The translations under genes were made by a program, and so were the position numbers. A stretch of 64,000 bases of DNA. Origin: Rotaria sordida (lineage: Eukaryota; Rotifera; Eurotatoria; Philodinida; Philodinidae). Location of the stretch: assembly GCA_905250125.1 (NCBI GenBank), contig CAJNOL010000001.1:496001-560000 (forward strand), given 5' to 3'. The notes under the pieces were generated by a model that had not been told where the DNA came from, made no database searches, and saw only the letters and a list, made by a program, of their open reading frames with translations. The stretch's first letter is position 1. Every line of letters begins with the position of its first letter. Positions 21,661 through 35,059 of this stretch are shown here, piece after piece.

Positions 21661-24600
21661 CTATGCTGATGTATTTGTCATGGCTGTTGGTGTTCCACGT
21701 TGTCGTCCGATTTTAATCGCTGTTATAGTCATATCTTTTGATGTATTAGCTTGTTGTTGTTCTTGATTGTTGTTCACATGTTCAACAAGTTTAACAAAAT
21801 GACTTCGTGATATAGCATGTTTATAACGAATTTTTTTACGAAATGGTTCACTATAACTCTATTTAAAATAAAGAAAACAAACAAATAAATAAATAAATAT
21901 TAATTGTTTTTAGTTAATTAAACATTTATTTACTCCTTCAACATCTTCAAGTTTTAAATGCGCTATTGCTTCTTGTAATGTTAAGAGTATACAATTCCAT
22001 GGAGAAAATTCTTCACGACGATTCCATCGAACAAATGTTAAACTATAAACGTCGGATTCTTCACTTAATGCCGAATGACTATCCCAAATATTTTTAAACA
22101 TATATTCTATATCATTAGTCTAAATAAAGAAAAAGGTTCAGTAAATTATTTTTTTTTATTTTCAATAATTATACATAATATACACAAATGAATAATGACA
22201 AGACAATGTCAATTTCTCCTTTATTTATATAATTTCGAACGAATGTAATAAATCTTTTTAATAAAATAAATTATTCTTACCGTTAAAAAGAATATACAAC
22301 GAGCTCCATCATTATAATCACATTCGTCTTTTTCAATCTTTTTAAATAAAAATCTAAATAATAATAACATGTTTGATTAAAATAATTTCAAAAACAAAGT
22401 TTTTTAATATCATACTTAAATTTAGTTTGATCCGTTCGTTTATTAGCAATATTTTCCAATCGAAGACATTGTCGACATTTACCAACTTTTGCATTAGTGC
22501 TACTAACAGAAAATTCTGTTGATGGATAATACTTTTGACAACTACGACAATAAAGTGTTTTTTGTTCCGTGGCGACGACTGGATCTTGTGGTACCTATGT
22601 AGAGTTTTAGATGAATAGATGATATATGGAGAGTTTTTCAAAAGTCACTATTCAAAAAAGAAGCTAAATTTGAATATCTTCCTTATAATTCTATTGGATA
22701 GACTAGTTTTTTTGTACTGGTAATAGAGAGTCCTTCCAAGTTTCTATCTATATATTCAAAATGCTTAATTACTCCTACAAAAGTAACAGTTTCAGGTTCA
22801 ACACAAAATGAAGTCCTTTTTCGACTGCTGAAAAACAGTATGTAGAGTTTTTCTTATATTTTTTCAATTTTTTCATTACTACGGGTCATCGATTACCTAG
22901 GTCTGTAAAAATATGCCTTTGATACTTCTGAAAAAATTAGACACATTGATCTGAAATCAGGTAGATGTGAACACTCTAAACTCACGTTAGTTTATTCAAT
23001 ACACCTTTCTTCAAAGTTTTTGATAGAGGGAAAAACAAATGGTTTTGAAGAAATGTGCAAATCATTCTAGGTTTTTCACAAATGTCAAATAAATGTTTAT
23101 GAAAGAAAAAATATAAGAAAAAGTCTGCATACTATTTTTCGAAAGTCGAAAAAAGGAATTGATTATGTGTTGAATCTGATATGGTTATTTTATAGGAGTA
23201 CTTAAGAACTTTACACATATGGATAGAAACTTGGAAGTGTGCTCTATCATCAATGTAAAAACTAGTTCCTCTGATAGAATTCTAAGGAGGATATTCAAAT
23301 TTATTTTTGGTATAGTGACTTTTGGTGACACCCTGAAAATAGAAATTCCAAATATTACTTTAAGATGTCGGACAACACCCGGATTGAATGTAGGTGTTTT
23401 AATATATTGAAGAAATAATGTTGAAATGCGTTGACGAAGACCAGATAAATTTTCTTCTTTTATTCCACGCATGAGAAGATCAGCTTCACGATCAATTAAT
23501 TGAATTATTTCTTGTGTAAGACGACTATCATGTTCCTAGAAATCAATTTATTTATTTTTTTTTTTTGGTTCAATTATATTAAGAAAATTTTCTAATCGAT
23601 ATACTTTCACAGTATGTTTTAAAGTCAGAAGAATATCAAGTCGTTCATCAAGTGTTAAAAATTTCATGGTAATTGTATTGTAAATTTGCATTAATTCACG
23701 AGCACGAATTGAATAAGGTGTACTAATAAATAGAAAATATTTTTTCGATATTATTCTCGTAGATATTAAAAGATTTAATTAAAATCAAAAGTTGTATTTT
23801 GTATTCTAAAGAAATGTTTACTCTGATTTTTTTTTTCATTAAAAGAAGTTTGTTTAGAAACCTCGACTCCTTTTGTATAATAATTATTCTTGTAAAACTG
23901 TCTTTATACAGAAAAAGTCAAATAAAAAGCATTCTTTAACGTGATTATACACTGATCTCTGCAACTCACGTAGTAAGAAAATTTGAACACTAGAAACGTC
24001 TATCATATTGAAAAAAACAAATTAAATGTTACTATTTGAAACATTGACAATGAAATAGTAGACTAAGTATGAGTCAATTCATCAAGTGAATATACTTAGT
24101 GTCATACATTAATTCTGTTTTTGAAAGGAGAAAATTCTACGTAGATCATAAGGATTATAATTTAAGAAATTGTTTTTCTTTGACTTGGACTTTTTATGAA
24201 TGTATTATTTTTTTGATTGCTTTCATGAACCATTCTGTTCTGACAGTTCTTACAAGGGAATGTTTTCAACTGATTAATCGCTTTTGAATTCGGATTCTAT
24301 ACATAAGAGAGTCTTCAGTGAAATATCAAAAACCTCAAAAACATAAATCTCCTTTAGGTCTTCTGTCCAGAGTTACAGGCATTTCACTAGAATTTTAGTC
24401 TCGACCATGGTATATACCAACAAATCAAATGACGATATTTTGAGCTGAGTTTTTGCCTATAAATAGATTTATTTGTCAGTACAATGTCTTGAAAATTTTA
24501 GCTCAAATGAATATTTCCTTCTCAAGATATCAAAGTTCCCAAAATTACTCATATTCGACGAAAGATGCTAGGTTTTTCTATTTTTTGAGACTTTAATATC

Positions 24601-26888
24601 TCAGGTCGAAATAGTATCATTTGATTTGTTCATATGTTATCCTTTTGCAATATTTCATACCTCACTGTGATCTACCTTATGCACTGAGTCCGAATTGAAA
24701 AGCGATAGATCAGTTGAAAACGTTTCGTCGTTAGTAAACCACATCTTAATTGATCTTTCACTAATTTTCTTTTTTACTATTCAGTTTACTTTCTGTCTGA
24801 ATGATTCTTGACATAGAAGAGAAGAATTTGTATTAGAGTATAATTCATCGACAGTTCTAGCGATTTTCTAGGTAAAACTCTTTCCTTTCAAAGACAGAAT
24901 CGATACACGACATTGATTATATCCATCAGACGTATTAGGTATCTAATGAATTATAAAATAATTCTAAGGTTTTTTTCACAACGTGAATTGATTATTTGAG
25001 TCACGCATAGTTGACTATTTCATTTCATATTTTATGATTAAAAAGAAAGACAAATATTATAAAAAGCCTAGAGGTTTTACAATCATGTGAAATCACACGG
25101 TGATGTAGAGAATAATTTCATTTTAGAAAAAACATCTTGAAAGATATGTTATCATCTGGACTTTCATTTAGTTTACTTAAATCAGTACAGAAAACCTGAT
25201 GTAGATGGATGTTCTTTCCTTTCATATTGAAAGACTTTTTTGATAAAATCAATATATTCTAGAATAGTTTCTTCTTTTCACAGTAAACTAGAGAAGTTTT
25301 ACTGCAATTTACAACAACTTACTCCATTTCTGTTGTTGAACCATCTTTGTATTTCCATCTTTTTGGTTGAGCAATACGTTCAAGAAAACGTTGTATATTA
25401 ACTTCTTTATTATATTTTTGAGCTTCTGTTTTATATCGATCAATAGTTGCTAATAATTCTGTTTCTTCATCAACTAATAATGCTAATGCTGCTTTTCGAG
25501 CTATTTAAAATACATATATATATATATATATATTAATCATATTAATACTTTTCTTGATTTTCTCTTACCAGCACCCTGTTTTGTTGCATTTATTTTTGCT
25601 ATTTCTTCTTCACGCCATTCTAAATAATAGAAAATGAAACTTATTGATTTAGATAATCAAATTTTTTACTTTCAAGTGCAGCATAAAGTACATCAAAATC
25701 ATCTTTTGTTCTTGGATGTAAACGTCTATCAAGATCATGTTGATAACGTCGTTGTCGTTCATCTAATTGTCTTTGTTTTTCTTCTAATTCATATTGAATT
25801 CGTTGTTGAAATGCTTCTCTTAATGTATTTACATCACGTTTAGCTAACCAACGGCGAAAATATTTTTGTATTATAATTGCCTATTAAAATCAAAATAATA
25901 TTATTTTCTTTCTTAAATCTTCATTTTATTACTTTTTTATTTAAAATTTCAAATCTTTCTTCAGCTGTTTGATAACGTTTTGGTGTTAATAAACGATCAT
26001 TTTCAGTTGAAATATAATAACCAGGTTTACTCATTTGTGTTGATTGTTCATTTGTTGTTTGAATAACTCGATGTCGTGACTGAATTGTTTGTGTATCACG
26101 ACAATAACGTATTATACCTTTATCGGGTCTTTGTGGTGGTAAAGTTTGAGCACTAGCATGATGATATTCTTTTCCAGTCATACGATGACGTACACCACCC
26201 AAATAAGGTTTACGAAAATTATTTCGTTCGATTTCAACAACAACATCACGACTCATATTTTGATCTAATTTTAATAAAAATAAAAATTTTTTTAATCAAA
26301 AATTTAAAAAGAAAAAAAGATTTTTAATACCTTCATCAATTCGAACAGTAATTACATCAGGCATAGAAATATCTTGACGTGGTTTATATGGTCGTAATGG
26401 TTCATTTAATGGATCTTTTGAATGTAATTCTAGAAGAAAATTTAAACAAAGAATAAATTTAGTTTTTTGATAAATTAACTAACCCATGCTAACGGTAGTA
26501 TTTGGTTCAACTTCGATTTCTGAAAGAGTTAATTGATTATCAAGAACTTTTTCTAATAGACAAAAAAAAACCACAAATAAATATGAATAATATTGTTTTT
26601 TTTTTTTTTTTTATTTCTCTTACCTTTAAATGTTATTTGTAATATATTTTCTGGCATGCGTAATTCCTTAGCGAAATGTGTGATTAATTCACTTATTGGT
26701 GATCGAAGTGGAAAAGCAACTGTTACAGTTTGACCGATTGTTTCAAGCAACATTTTAACCGTTGCTAATTTAGTTTCTTGTTCTTCATTTGAATCTTTTG
26801 ATTCATTATAAACATTATTATTACCTTCATTTCTATCATTAACCATTGTTGGCAGTGATGGTAATGGTAAATTATGTTCGTCAGACAT
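21661..26888 (-). CDS. IQUB: IQ motif and ubiquitin-like domain protein (IQUB), 13 exons
   Basis: IQUB is an axonemal protein linked to radial spokes and calmodulin in motile cilia and flagella (established for vertebrates). Exons: 26624-26888, 26484-26552, 26331-26429, 25933-26264, 25670-25880, 25569-25619, 25323-25500, 23605-23722, 23359-23535, 22416-22594, 22281-22353, 21934-22119 and 21661-21858, totalling 711 aa. Seen in order: ubiquitin-like fold (about residues 40-110), MPDVITVRI, the family block [17 protein letters not shown], an IQ motif [15 protein letters not shown] (about 256-270), a charged coiled coil, the block [18 protein letters not shown], and a Cys-containing segment ([14 protein letters not shown], then CRQCLR). 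An in-frame ATG upstream at 26984 could add 32 residues. I prefer 26888 because the sequence before it looks non-conserved. Introns of 0.76 and 1.6 kb interrupt the 3' half. Confidence 0.92.
22640..23323. repeat. Long fold-back repeat filling an IQUB intron
   Basis: The left arm (about 22640-22880) and the right arm (about 23090-23323) are inverted copies with scattered mismatches. Shared landmarks are AAAAGTCACTA, TTCCAAGTTTCTATC, TTCGACT and TTTTTCTTATATTTTTT. The element occupies nearly all of the 764-nt intron 22595-23358. No coding capacity is visible. Confidence 0.8.
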
Positions 26889-27068
26889 TTCTAAAATCTT
26901 TAAAATATTCAATTGTATAGAAAATCTATTGAACCATTTAAAATGTTTATATCCTAGCAACAATCCTTTATCAAGATGTTTCATCTAGATGACTCTAGAA
27001 TCGATAAATATTCGATTGGATAAAATCAAATTTCTCCCAAAATAATTTTGTAAGACGTATTTTTATTA
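26889..27068. promoter_or_regulatory. Divergent intergenic region between IQUB and Piwi
   Basis: Only 180 bp separate the two divergent start codons (84 bp if IQUB starts at its upstream ATG). Regulatory sequence for both genes is probably packed here or within the first introns. No TATA box or other motif stands out clearly from the AT-rich background. This call rests on position only. Confidence 0.45.
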
Positions 27069-30000
27069 ATGTCAAGCATGGATAATTTGAAAGTATCAGG
27101 AAATTATGGACGTGGTAATTCAACAAAAGATATGTTACAAAATTCAGTAAATGATATTATTTTATTTATTTATTTATTTATATTTTTATAATCATAGTCG
27201 AATTCAAATCCACCAGCACCATCAATAAATATTAATAATAATTTAAATGTAGCTAGTGGACGTGCTGCACAAGTTTTACGTCAAATAAAGTTAGTTACAC
27301 AAATGATTTATTTATTTATTATTTTTTTGTATTATTATTTCTATTATAGACAATCATCTTTATCAAACTCATCAAAAGATCTGTAAGTTTTCTTTTGAAA
27401 ACAAGAAAAAAAATATATATAAAGAAATATTTCTTCTTTTGATCAATAAATGATTAAATCTTAGTTTAGAAAATCAATTATTTATTCGTTGTACAATAAC
27501 TCAATGGTATAAATATTTAGTTGAATTTCAACCAATAATAACAAGTCGAACAACTCGTTTTACAATGATTAATCATCTATCAAAATATCTTGGTGATTTA
27601 CATAAATTATATGATGGTCAATTTATTTATGTTTCACGTCAATTATTAAAAGAAGTAGAAAAAAAAAAGTTTTTTTTTATTTTTATTTATAAAGAAAAAA
27701 AAAATATTTTCTTAAATAGACTTTTATTTTTAATAATACAACAATAAATACACCAAATGAAGTACGTATACAATATATTGAAACAATTAATATTGAACAA
27801 ATACCAATTGATCTGATTAATGTTCTATTTCGATTGTAAGTTAAATTTTTTAATATGAAAAGCAAAAAAAATGAAAAGAAATTTTTTAGAGCAATTGATC
27901 AAGGTCGAGAATCAATTATGAATTCAACAAATCGAAATGGTGGACATCGACAAAAGTAAATTCATAAGAAAACTAACAATAAAACATACCCAACTATTGG
28001 ATGTCGTTCGATTTCAGAATTTGGCTATGAGTTGGACTTAATGAAACTAAGAGAACTCTAAAAGGGTTTGGATCCAATTAAAGTTACGATCGTTTTAACG
28101 AGTTTTCAGTCTCTGAGTCAGCTATTCATGGAAAACTCAATGATAAGATTTTATTCATAGACAGACCTCACGGCTATTAGAATATCTCAAGAATTCCAGC
28201 TCAAACAAATGTATTCTACTTTAGATATCGAGTGTTTTTAAATGTTCGATATCTAAAGAGGAATACGTTTGTTTGAGCTGAAATTTTGAGAATATTCTAG
28301 TGGCTATAAGATCTATTTAAAAGTAGTATTTCAGATAAGAATCTCATAATTGAATTTTCCATGAATATTCAGTCAGAAGACCGAAAAAATACTAAAATTG
28401 TTACAATTCTGGCTGGATGATGCATGAATCTGAATTCATTTAGGGTTTTCTTAATTTCACTGGATCCTTCTCATTACCAAAAAATAGGATCGGGCGACGT
28501 CCGACAGTTAGATATATTTCCTCGTAAGATTTGATTATTTTATTTAAGAGTACGTCATTGGAATGGTAAAATTGTAAATATTGAACGTAAAGATGATGGA
28601 ATATTATTAACTATTGATTTTGTACAAAAATCATCAACAACATGTTATGAAGAATTGTAAGATTTTAATTCAAAACAAACATAAAATAATAATAATAATA
28701 ATTTTATTTAGAGAACGTTTTTATATGTCAACATGTGGTGATGATTATCAAGAATCTGCTAGAAAAGAATTAATTAATAAACTTGTTTTAACACGATATG
28801 ATAATCGAACACAACGTATTGATAATATTGATTTTCAACTTACACCAGCTACATTTACATTTAATGATGATTCACAAACAACATTAATTGATTATTATTT
28901 GTAAATTTATTTATTTATTTTTTTTTTTGAATTAAGAAAAAAATATATAGAAAATTATTTATTATTATAGAAATAAATTTGATATGACAATTAAAGATCC
29001 TGATCAACCATTAATTGTTTATTGTCCACGACGACCTGGTGAAAATACTGTACGAAATAAATCATTTCATTATTATTTCGATTTAATATGAATTTTTTTT
29101 TTCAATTTTTAGACAAATACAGAAGTTAATTATCTTGTTCCAGAATTTTGTTATTTAACTGGTTTATCTGATCGTGCACATCGAGATGCTCGAGTAAGAG
29201 AATTATTTTTTTTAATAAATAAATTTATTTTTATCATTCTCTTCTATAGGCACGAAAGACACATAATCTCATTCCATTAAATTCAGCTGGACGTCAAGCC
29301 GAAATATCTCATTTTCATCATATGATTCGACGAAATATTGCAACAGTTAAATATCTTGCTTTATGGGGTATTAATATTGTTTCAACGAATATTTCAATAC
29401 ATTCATCTATAGATGAATCATATCGAGTATATTTAAAAAAAAAGAAAAAAAAAATACATATGATTTTTATGAGATTTATTCTTTTAGAAAATTTCTTATA
29501 ATGATGTAGTACTTGAAGATGATGAAGAAAATGAACAGAAAGATACACAAGATAATGATCACTCTTATGGACATTTCACGAATCCGGTATGAAAAATTTT
29601 GTCTTTGAATTATATTTGATTATAATTAGTTTTCGACGATCATCAGTTGAGATTGGCTATCAATTTCATCCTCTTGGATCATCAGGACACGTTATTGTTC
29701 GACTACTCTTTCTTACTTAAATATTTATATATTCATGAATGTGAACATAGATACAAAAAAAAAACCATCTAAGAATGATTGGAAGGAAATGGAGTAAACT
29801 TTCAATTTATGCCTATGGGCCCTCTTGTATACAATAGGAATTGGAATTCATTGTCCTAAATCTATTTTGTCAATCAGATTAACATAAAATTGTGATTCTC
29901 TTCGAAATTTGACTGAATCCTAATGTTTCTGATAACATAAATAAAAGATGTCTCATAAGCCTTGGACCTCAACAAAAATTAGTTTATATGCGAGCAAAGA

Positions 30001-33000
30001 GTAATCCCTACCGGACTATATCTATATGAACTTCGAGTACTTAGGACAATGTTTTAAACAGCATATTATCCAATGATCTCATTTCTTTTAATCATATTGA
30101 TATAAACAGAAGAAACGAGATAATTAAAATCTTGAAATCGATCAGTATTTTTTTAAGAAATTTTAATGAATTATGAATTCATCGTATGTAACGTAACACA
30201 CGGGTGTGAGTATTGGTATCTTCTGTACGTACACCCTAATTATGACTTTTCTTCTGTTTATATCAATATTATTAAAAGACATAATGTCATCAGATAATAT
30301 GCCATTAAAAAACATTGTCTTAAGTAGCTGAAGCTAACATAGATGTAGTTGGGTAGAGATCATTCTTTGTTTACATATAAACTAATTTTCGTCGAGATCC
30401 ACAACTTATAAAACATCTATTATCAATATAGGGTGTTTGAAAAGTTTGTAGAAAAAGTAAACATAATTATCTCCTTTAAAAATTCAACTGATTCGATTAT
30501 CGTTTTTTAATAATATGAAAGTGTGTTTTTTGAAGTTTTGTTGAATAGATAATTTAATTGAACAACAAATATTACTAATGATTCCTATTAACTAAAATAT
30601 ATAAAGACATTACTTTCAAGAGATAAAAAAAACACGATAGAATTTTCATAATCAGTTCTCATTTGAAATTAAACCTGATCATTTAAAAGCATTCTACCGA
30701 CATTAATTTAACTGAAGCATATTAATTCATAATGCGATGTATAATTTGTCGTGAAAATCAGCAAACTATTGCAATAAGGAAGAAGAAGAATATCCCTGTC
30801 TTTGCGCTACCGAACGCTGCCTAATGGCAGATTCAATAGCCCAATATCTTCCCTACACCTAATATTAAGTGTAGCTCTGAATAGAACAGCCGACTTAACC
30901 CAGAGTTCTTGTACTCAATGGCTTGAGTTGTTCATACACATTAATTGACCATGTATTAGTCACACGAGCAGGTATATGTCACAATATAGTCAGCATGCTA
31001 TCAGACAACTTATCCTAGACAAAAAAGCGTTGGTGACTTGTAGTATCGAAGTTTGGACATAGTACCTTGTGATTATCTATTAAACAACGTAGCCATAGTG
31101 ATCGTCTTTGAGTTTTCTTTTGTAATATCAGAAGTTTTTTGAAAATATTATTGATTTCCGACGATATCAATTTCACAACATTAGTGTAAATATCTTTACT
31201 ATAGTCTACATCTAATCTTTTCTTGGTCTAATTCAACTAGATCAGTAGAAATGACCTGGATTTGATCACGAATAAAGATGATCTTATTTTAATGTTAATA
31301 AATAGAAATATTTATTGAAAGATATGTTAAATAAAACTTCAAAGAACTTACTATTATATTATGAGAAAAGCAATTAAATCTCTTGAATTCTATAAGATAT
31401 ATTTATTTGAATTTGAAGATTGAACTCACTAATTGGCTATTAATTTATCCAAAAGTTGACGAAGACCGAGCATCAATCTATGTGAATATGCTTCGACAAG
31501 TAGGTCAACAACAAGGAATGCCTATTAATGAGCCCATTCATGTAAAAATGGATGATGATGAAACAGACACATACGCAAATGCTCTTCGTAGTAATCTCAG
31601 TGAACAAGTAAATTGCTTTGACTTTCATTAAAATTTCTTTTTTATTCAAAATTTTTCTTTAGATACAACTCGTTTCATTAATTGTTAAATCACGTCGAAT
31701 TGATCGTTACAATACAATTAAACGTATCTGTTGTATTGAAATACCAACTCCGACTGAAGTAAGAAGATTATTATTTTAATTCTATATTTAAGTTTTTTGT
31801 TTTTTAATTCTATATATATATTTAGATTGTTTTAAGAAGTACAATTGCTGATGATGATATTCTACCAAATGTTGCATTGAATATTGCTCGAGATATTAAT
31901 TTTAAACTTGGTGGACAAATTCGAACAATTAATATTAATATAGTAAAATTTAATTTGAAATAAAAAAGTTAAACTATTTTTTTGAATATTCTTTTAGCCA
32001 AATATAATGATGATTGGTTTAGCTACATGGACATCAGCACAAGTAAATTATAAATCATCAGAACATCTTGATTATGTTTTGGCTATTGTTGGTTCAATTA
32101 ATTATAATATGACAGAATATTTTAGTTATGCAAAATCATATACAAATGAAAATGATCTTCGATCTGATATTGGACTTTTTGTTCGATTAGCAATTAATGC
32201 ATATTATGAAGTATAGAAAATTTTCTTTTTTTGTTTATTTCTATTTAGTATTTTAATTTTTATAGGAAAATAAAATTTATCCAACAACAATTATTATTGG
32301 ACGAAATGTTTTTTCATCATTTGATGATTTAAATATGATTAAAGAAAATGAAATTCAATCAATTATTGATATAATTACACATAATAATATTATAGAAGAT
32401 TATAAACCACGATTAATTATATTTACATATATGAAACAAATGATTTATGATTTTTATAAATATGTTCAGGTATATGAAATTTTACTTTTATCAAACACAA
32501 TCTAAAAGGAATATTGACATATAGAGATAAAACTTTGAATTCCCCACAGATTATGACACATATTGTTGATAAACAATCAACGACTGTATATCAATAACGT
32601 CCCATTATTATATATGAACTACTTCCTTGTAGCATTTCTGAAGGATTAAGTTAAAGAATATAAAGAAATGTATCCCTCAATAGATTGAATAAAGTAATCT
32701 CCTGTGGTTAGCAACAACAGCTACATCATACTTAACATTTTAATCCCGAAGGGATTGTGATAAAAGCTTTTTTCATATAAGTTTTCAGAGCAAACATGTA
32801 ATAAAGTATATGCAATGGTTTTGAGGACAAATTTTCAGGTCAAAATTTATTTCATTCATATAAGTGTGTCGAGTACAAAGATAAATAAGTTGCTTATAGA
32901 TTGTAGTGGTGCTTTCCGGAGGAAATCAAACTTTTGGGAGAAAAAAAAACGGAAAATCAAAAAAGAGCAGAGAGCATATTTACTGCTTTTTTTCTTTAAA

Positions 33001-34910
33001 GTCTCTTTAGTGTTAATATTTATCACAATGACCCGACTGACTCTATTATTGATCAATACATTTATCGTGTTTTCTTTTATTTTAATCTACTCCAGGGAAA
33101 GTTCTGTATTTCTCTTGGACTAAACAAATGATTATAAGAGATAAACTTCTGATATTTTGTTTTAGATTTCTTTTTCAGTCATATTAAAATAAACAAATAC
33201 TTTTGAATCTTCTTCAGTACATTGAAATGTTCTTAATTCATATTAATTTAATTGCTTTTAAAGCAATAACTTTTTTAGAATCAATAAAATCATTAATTTT
33301 TATATAATAGTTGATAAGGGATGGCTTCCGAATAAATGTCCCTCTCAGTATTTTTTGTTCTAATATCTTGTTCAATCTTGATCGTACAGATTTGATCTTT
33401 TATCGAAAGTATACGCTACTTAATTCTTAATAAAAACCTATCGAAAGCTTTTCTAAAACAAAGTTAAGCATGAAAATTGTAAGTTAACACTTAATAAGTA
33501 TGAAAGAATAGCCTTTCAAACCGATAAATTTGAGAATATTTTTTTATATTACAGTACACAATGAAACAATTATTAGGCCTGAATGCTCAAAAAAATGAAA
33601 GGAAATTTGTGGGAGTATATCTGAAACATAAATTTGAAGGTTTTCCAATTATAATTGATTGAGAGAGTATTTTCAAGGGCTACAAAATGGCTATATTGTC
33701 TTAATTTTATTGCAATTAGTCAACAAAAAATTTTTAAAAATTGACTTTCCACCTTTGAATCCAGTGTTTTATCTAGATTCTGTGTTTCGAAGGAACGATT
33801 TTAAACTTTCAGAACGAATATCTATTTTTGGTAGCATAGATACACAATATATAGTACAGTAATCGCAAGTTCTGACAGGATCAATTCAATCTTCACAGGG
33901 ATACTACTCTCTAAGCGTTCACAATGGATAAAATACAGTTTGAAAAGTTATCTTTGGGTCTACTTTTAGTATTTAGGTATTCTATTTTTTAAATTTCTTC
34001 ATTAAATTTCTTGAAAAACATTTTTTTAAAAATTGAGTAAAACTTTTGTTGAAAAAAAGTTCAAGCATACACGATGAAGATTGAATGAGATGCTAAAATA
34101 ATACATCGACGGATATTTATTTTGATGTATTCATTATTACGGTTCTTCTACAGGATGCCCACAGTGTATTCGCTAATTGCTTTGGTCATAAACTAATTGG
34201 CGTGATCTCATAATGCACAACATTGCATGTGAGTTAGGGTGTGGGTGTATCCTATAGAATTATCATTAATTTTTTCGTTCATATTATCTAATGACATGAC
34301 AAGTCAAATATGGATTCAAATCATTGGTCAAAATAGTATCATGGAGTACAAGTGAAATTAATATAGTACAGATATATATCATTAGATGTTTTTCTATGCC
34401 GGAAACAAGATATTTTTATTTTTCATATACGAGTTCTTATTAAACTGAAAATTATTTATATTTATATTTATTTTAGCCAAAGAAAATAGCTAATGTTGAT
34501 TGTTTAATTGCAAAAGATTCGTATGTAATCTTATATTCTATCGTTAAATAAACAAAATATAATATTGTATATATCTAGACCAAGTTATTGTTTCTATTTA
34601 TCATCACATCGTGATCATTGTTCAACATTACAAGCTCGTCAATTTCTTGTTCTATTTGATAATACTGATTTATCAGCACAAAAAATTCAACGACTTATAC
34701 TTTATTTAACATTACACATTCCACAACGTAATCAATTTTTTTTGCCATCAGTTTGTCGAGTAAATTTTTATTTATTTATATTTTATTATAAAAAAAAAAA
34801 GAATCTTTTTTTATTTTCTTTAGTTTGCTCAACGTCTTTCATCATTAGTTGGTGAAACTCTTGGTGCTTTACCAAATTTTTCACAATATAAAAATTTATT
34901 CTATCTTTAA
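27069..34910 (+). CDS. Piwi-subfamily Argonaute lacking the catalytic DDH residues, 20 exons
   Basis: Piwi proteins bind small RNAs, usually piRNAs, and silence transposons. Twenty exons (first 27069-27146, last 34824-34910) join in frame to 812 aa, close to family length. Seen: the N-terminal domain (LVEFQPIITSRTTRF, then LYDGQFIYVSRQLL), the PAZ domain (TRYDNRTQRIDNIDF, DPDQPLIVY), the family block LVPEFCYLTGLSDRAHRD (about 325-342), MID (RYNTIKRICCIEIPTP), NFKLGG, the PIWI domain (LAIVGSINYNMTEYF) and the usual terminal YL. The three catalytic positions are replaced: IGLA gives Ala579 for the first Asp, IIIGRN gives Asn655 for the second, and RQFLVLFD gives Gln745 for the His. The N-terminus has few Arg-Gly pairs. 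Large introns at 27956-28548, 29587-31418 and 32470-34476 hold repeats. The acceptor at 31418 is the least certain. It may act as a binding-only Piwi. Confidence 0.9.
27990..28511. repeat. Fold-back repeat filling a Piwi intron
   Basis: Inverted arms meet at about 28230-28240 with almost no spacer. Shared landmarks are TTAGATATCGA/TCGATATCTAA, CAGCTCAAACAAA/TTTGTTTGAGCTG and TTTTCCATGAATA with its reverse complement. Weaker homology continues to the ends CAACTATTGGATGTCG and CGACGTCCGACAGTT. The repeat makes up almost all of intron 27956-28548. Confidence 0.75.
29974..30389. repeat. Fold-back repeat in a second Piwi intron
   Basis: Arms at about 29974-30128 and 30234-30389 are inverted copies with mismatches. 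Landmarks are AAAATTAGTTTATATG/CATATAAACTAATTTT, GATATAAACAGAAGAAA/TTTCTTCTGTTTATATC and GACAATGTTTT/AAAACATTGTC. It lies in the 1.8-kb intron 29587-31418 and is unrelated in sequence to the repeat at 27990-28511. Confidence 0.75.
32545..32775. repeat. Dispersed repeat, copy 2
   Basis: Its reverse complement matches 2956-3165 (for example AACTACTTCCTTGTAGCATTT, read with gaps, against AATCTAATAAGGAAGTAATT reversed). It lies in the Piwi intron 32470-34476. The rest of that intron (32776-34476) is AT-rich, with short spurious frames and no exon-like segment that I could join in frame. Confidence 0.5.
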
Positions 34911-35059
34911 ATATTAACAGTATTCTTGTTTGAAAAAAAAAAACTTTGTTTATTCTAGTCGAAAGATTTTGTTGTTTTTTTTTTTTTTGTTGTTTTCTTC
35001 AGATAATATGAAATGTTTTTGTTATTGTTATTTAAATGTTTTCTATGTGTTTATTCTAG

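Noticed and set aside
24404..24640. Possible further inverted repeat in the 1.6-kb IQUB intron
   Set aside because: Only short matches around AACAAATCAAATGA pair up; the arms are too weak to claim an element.
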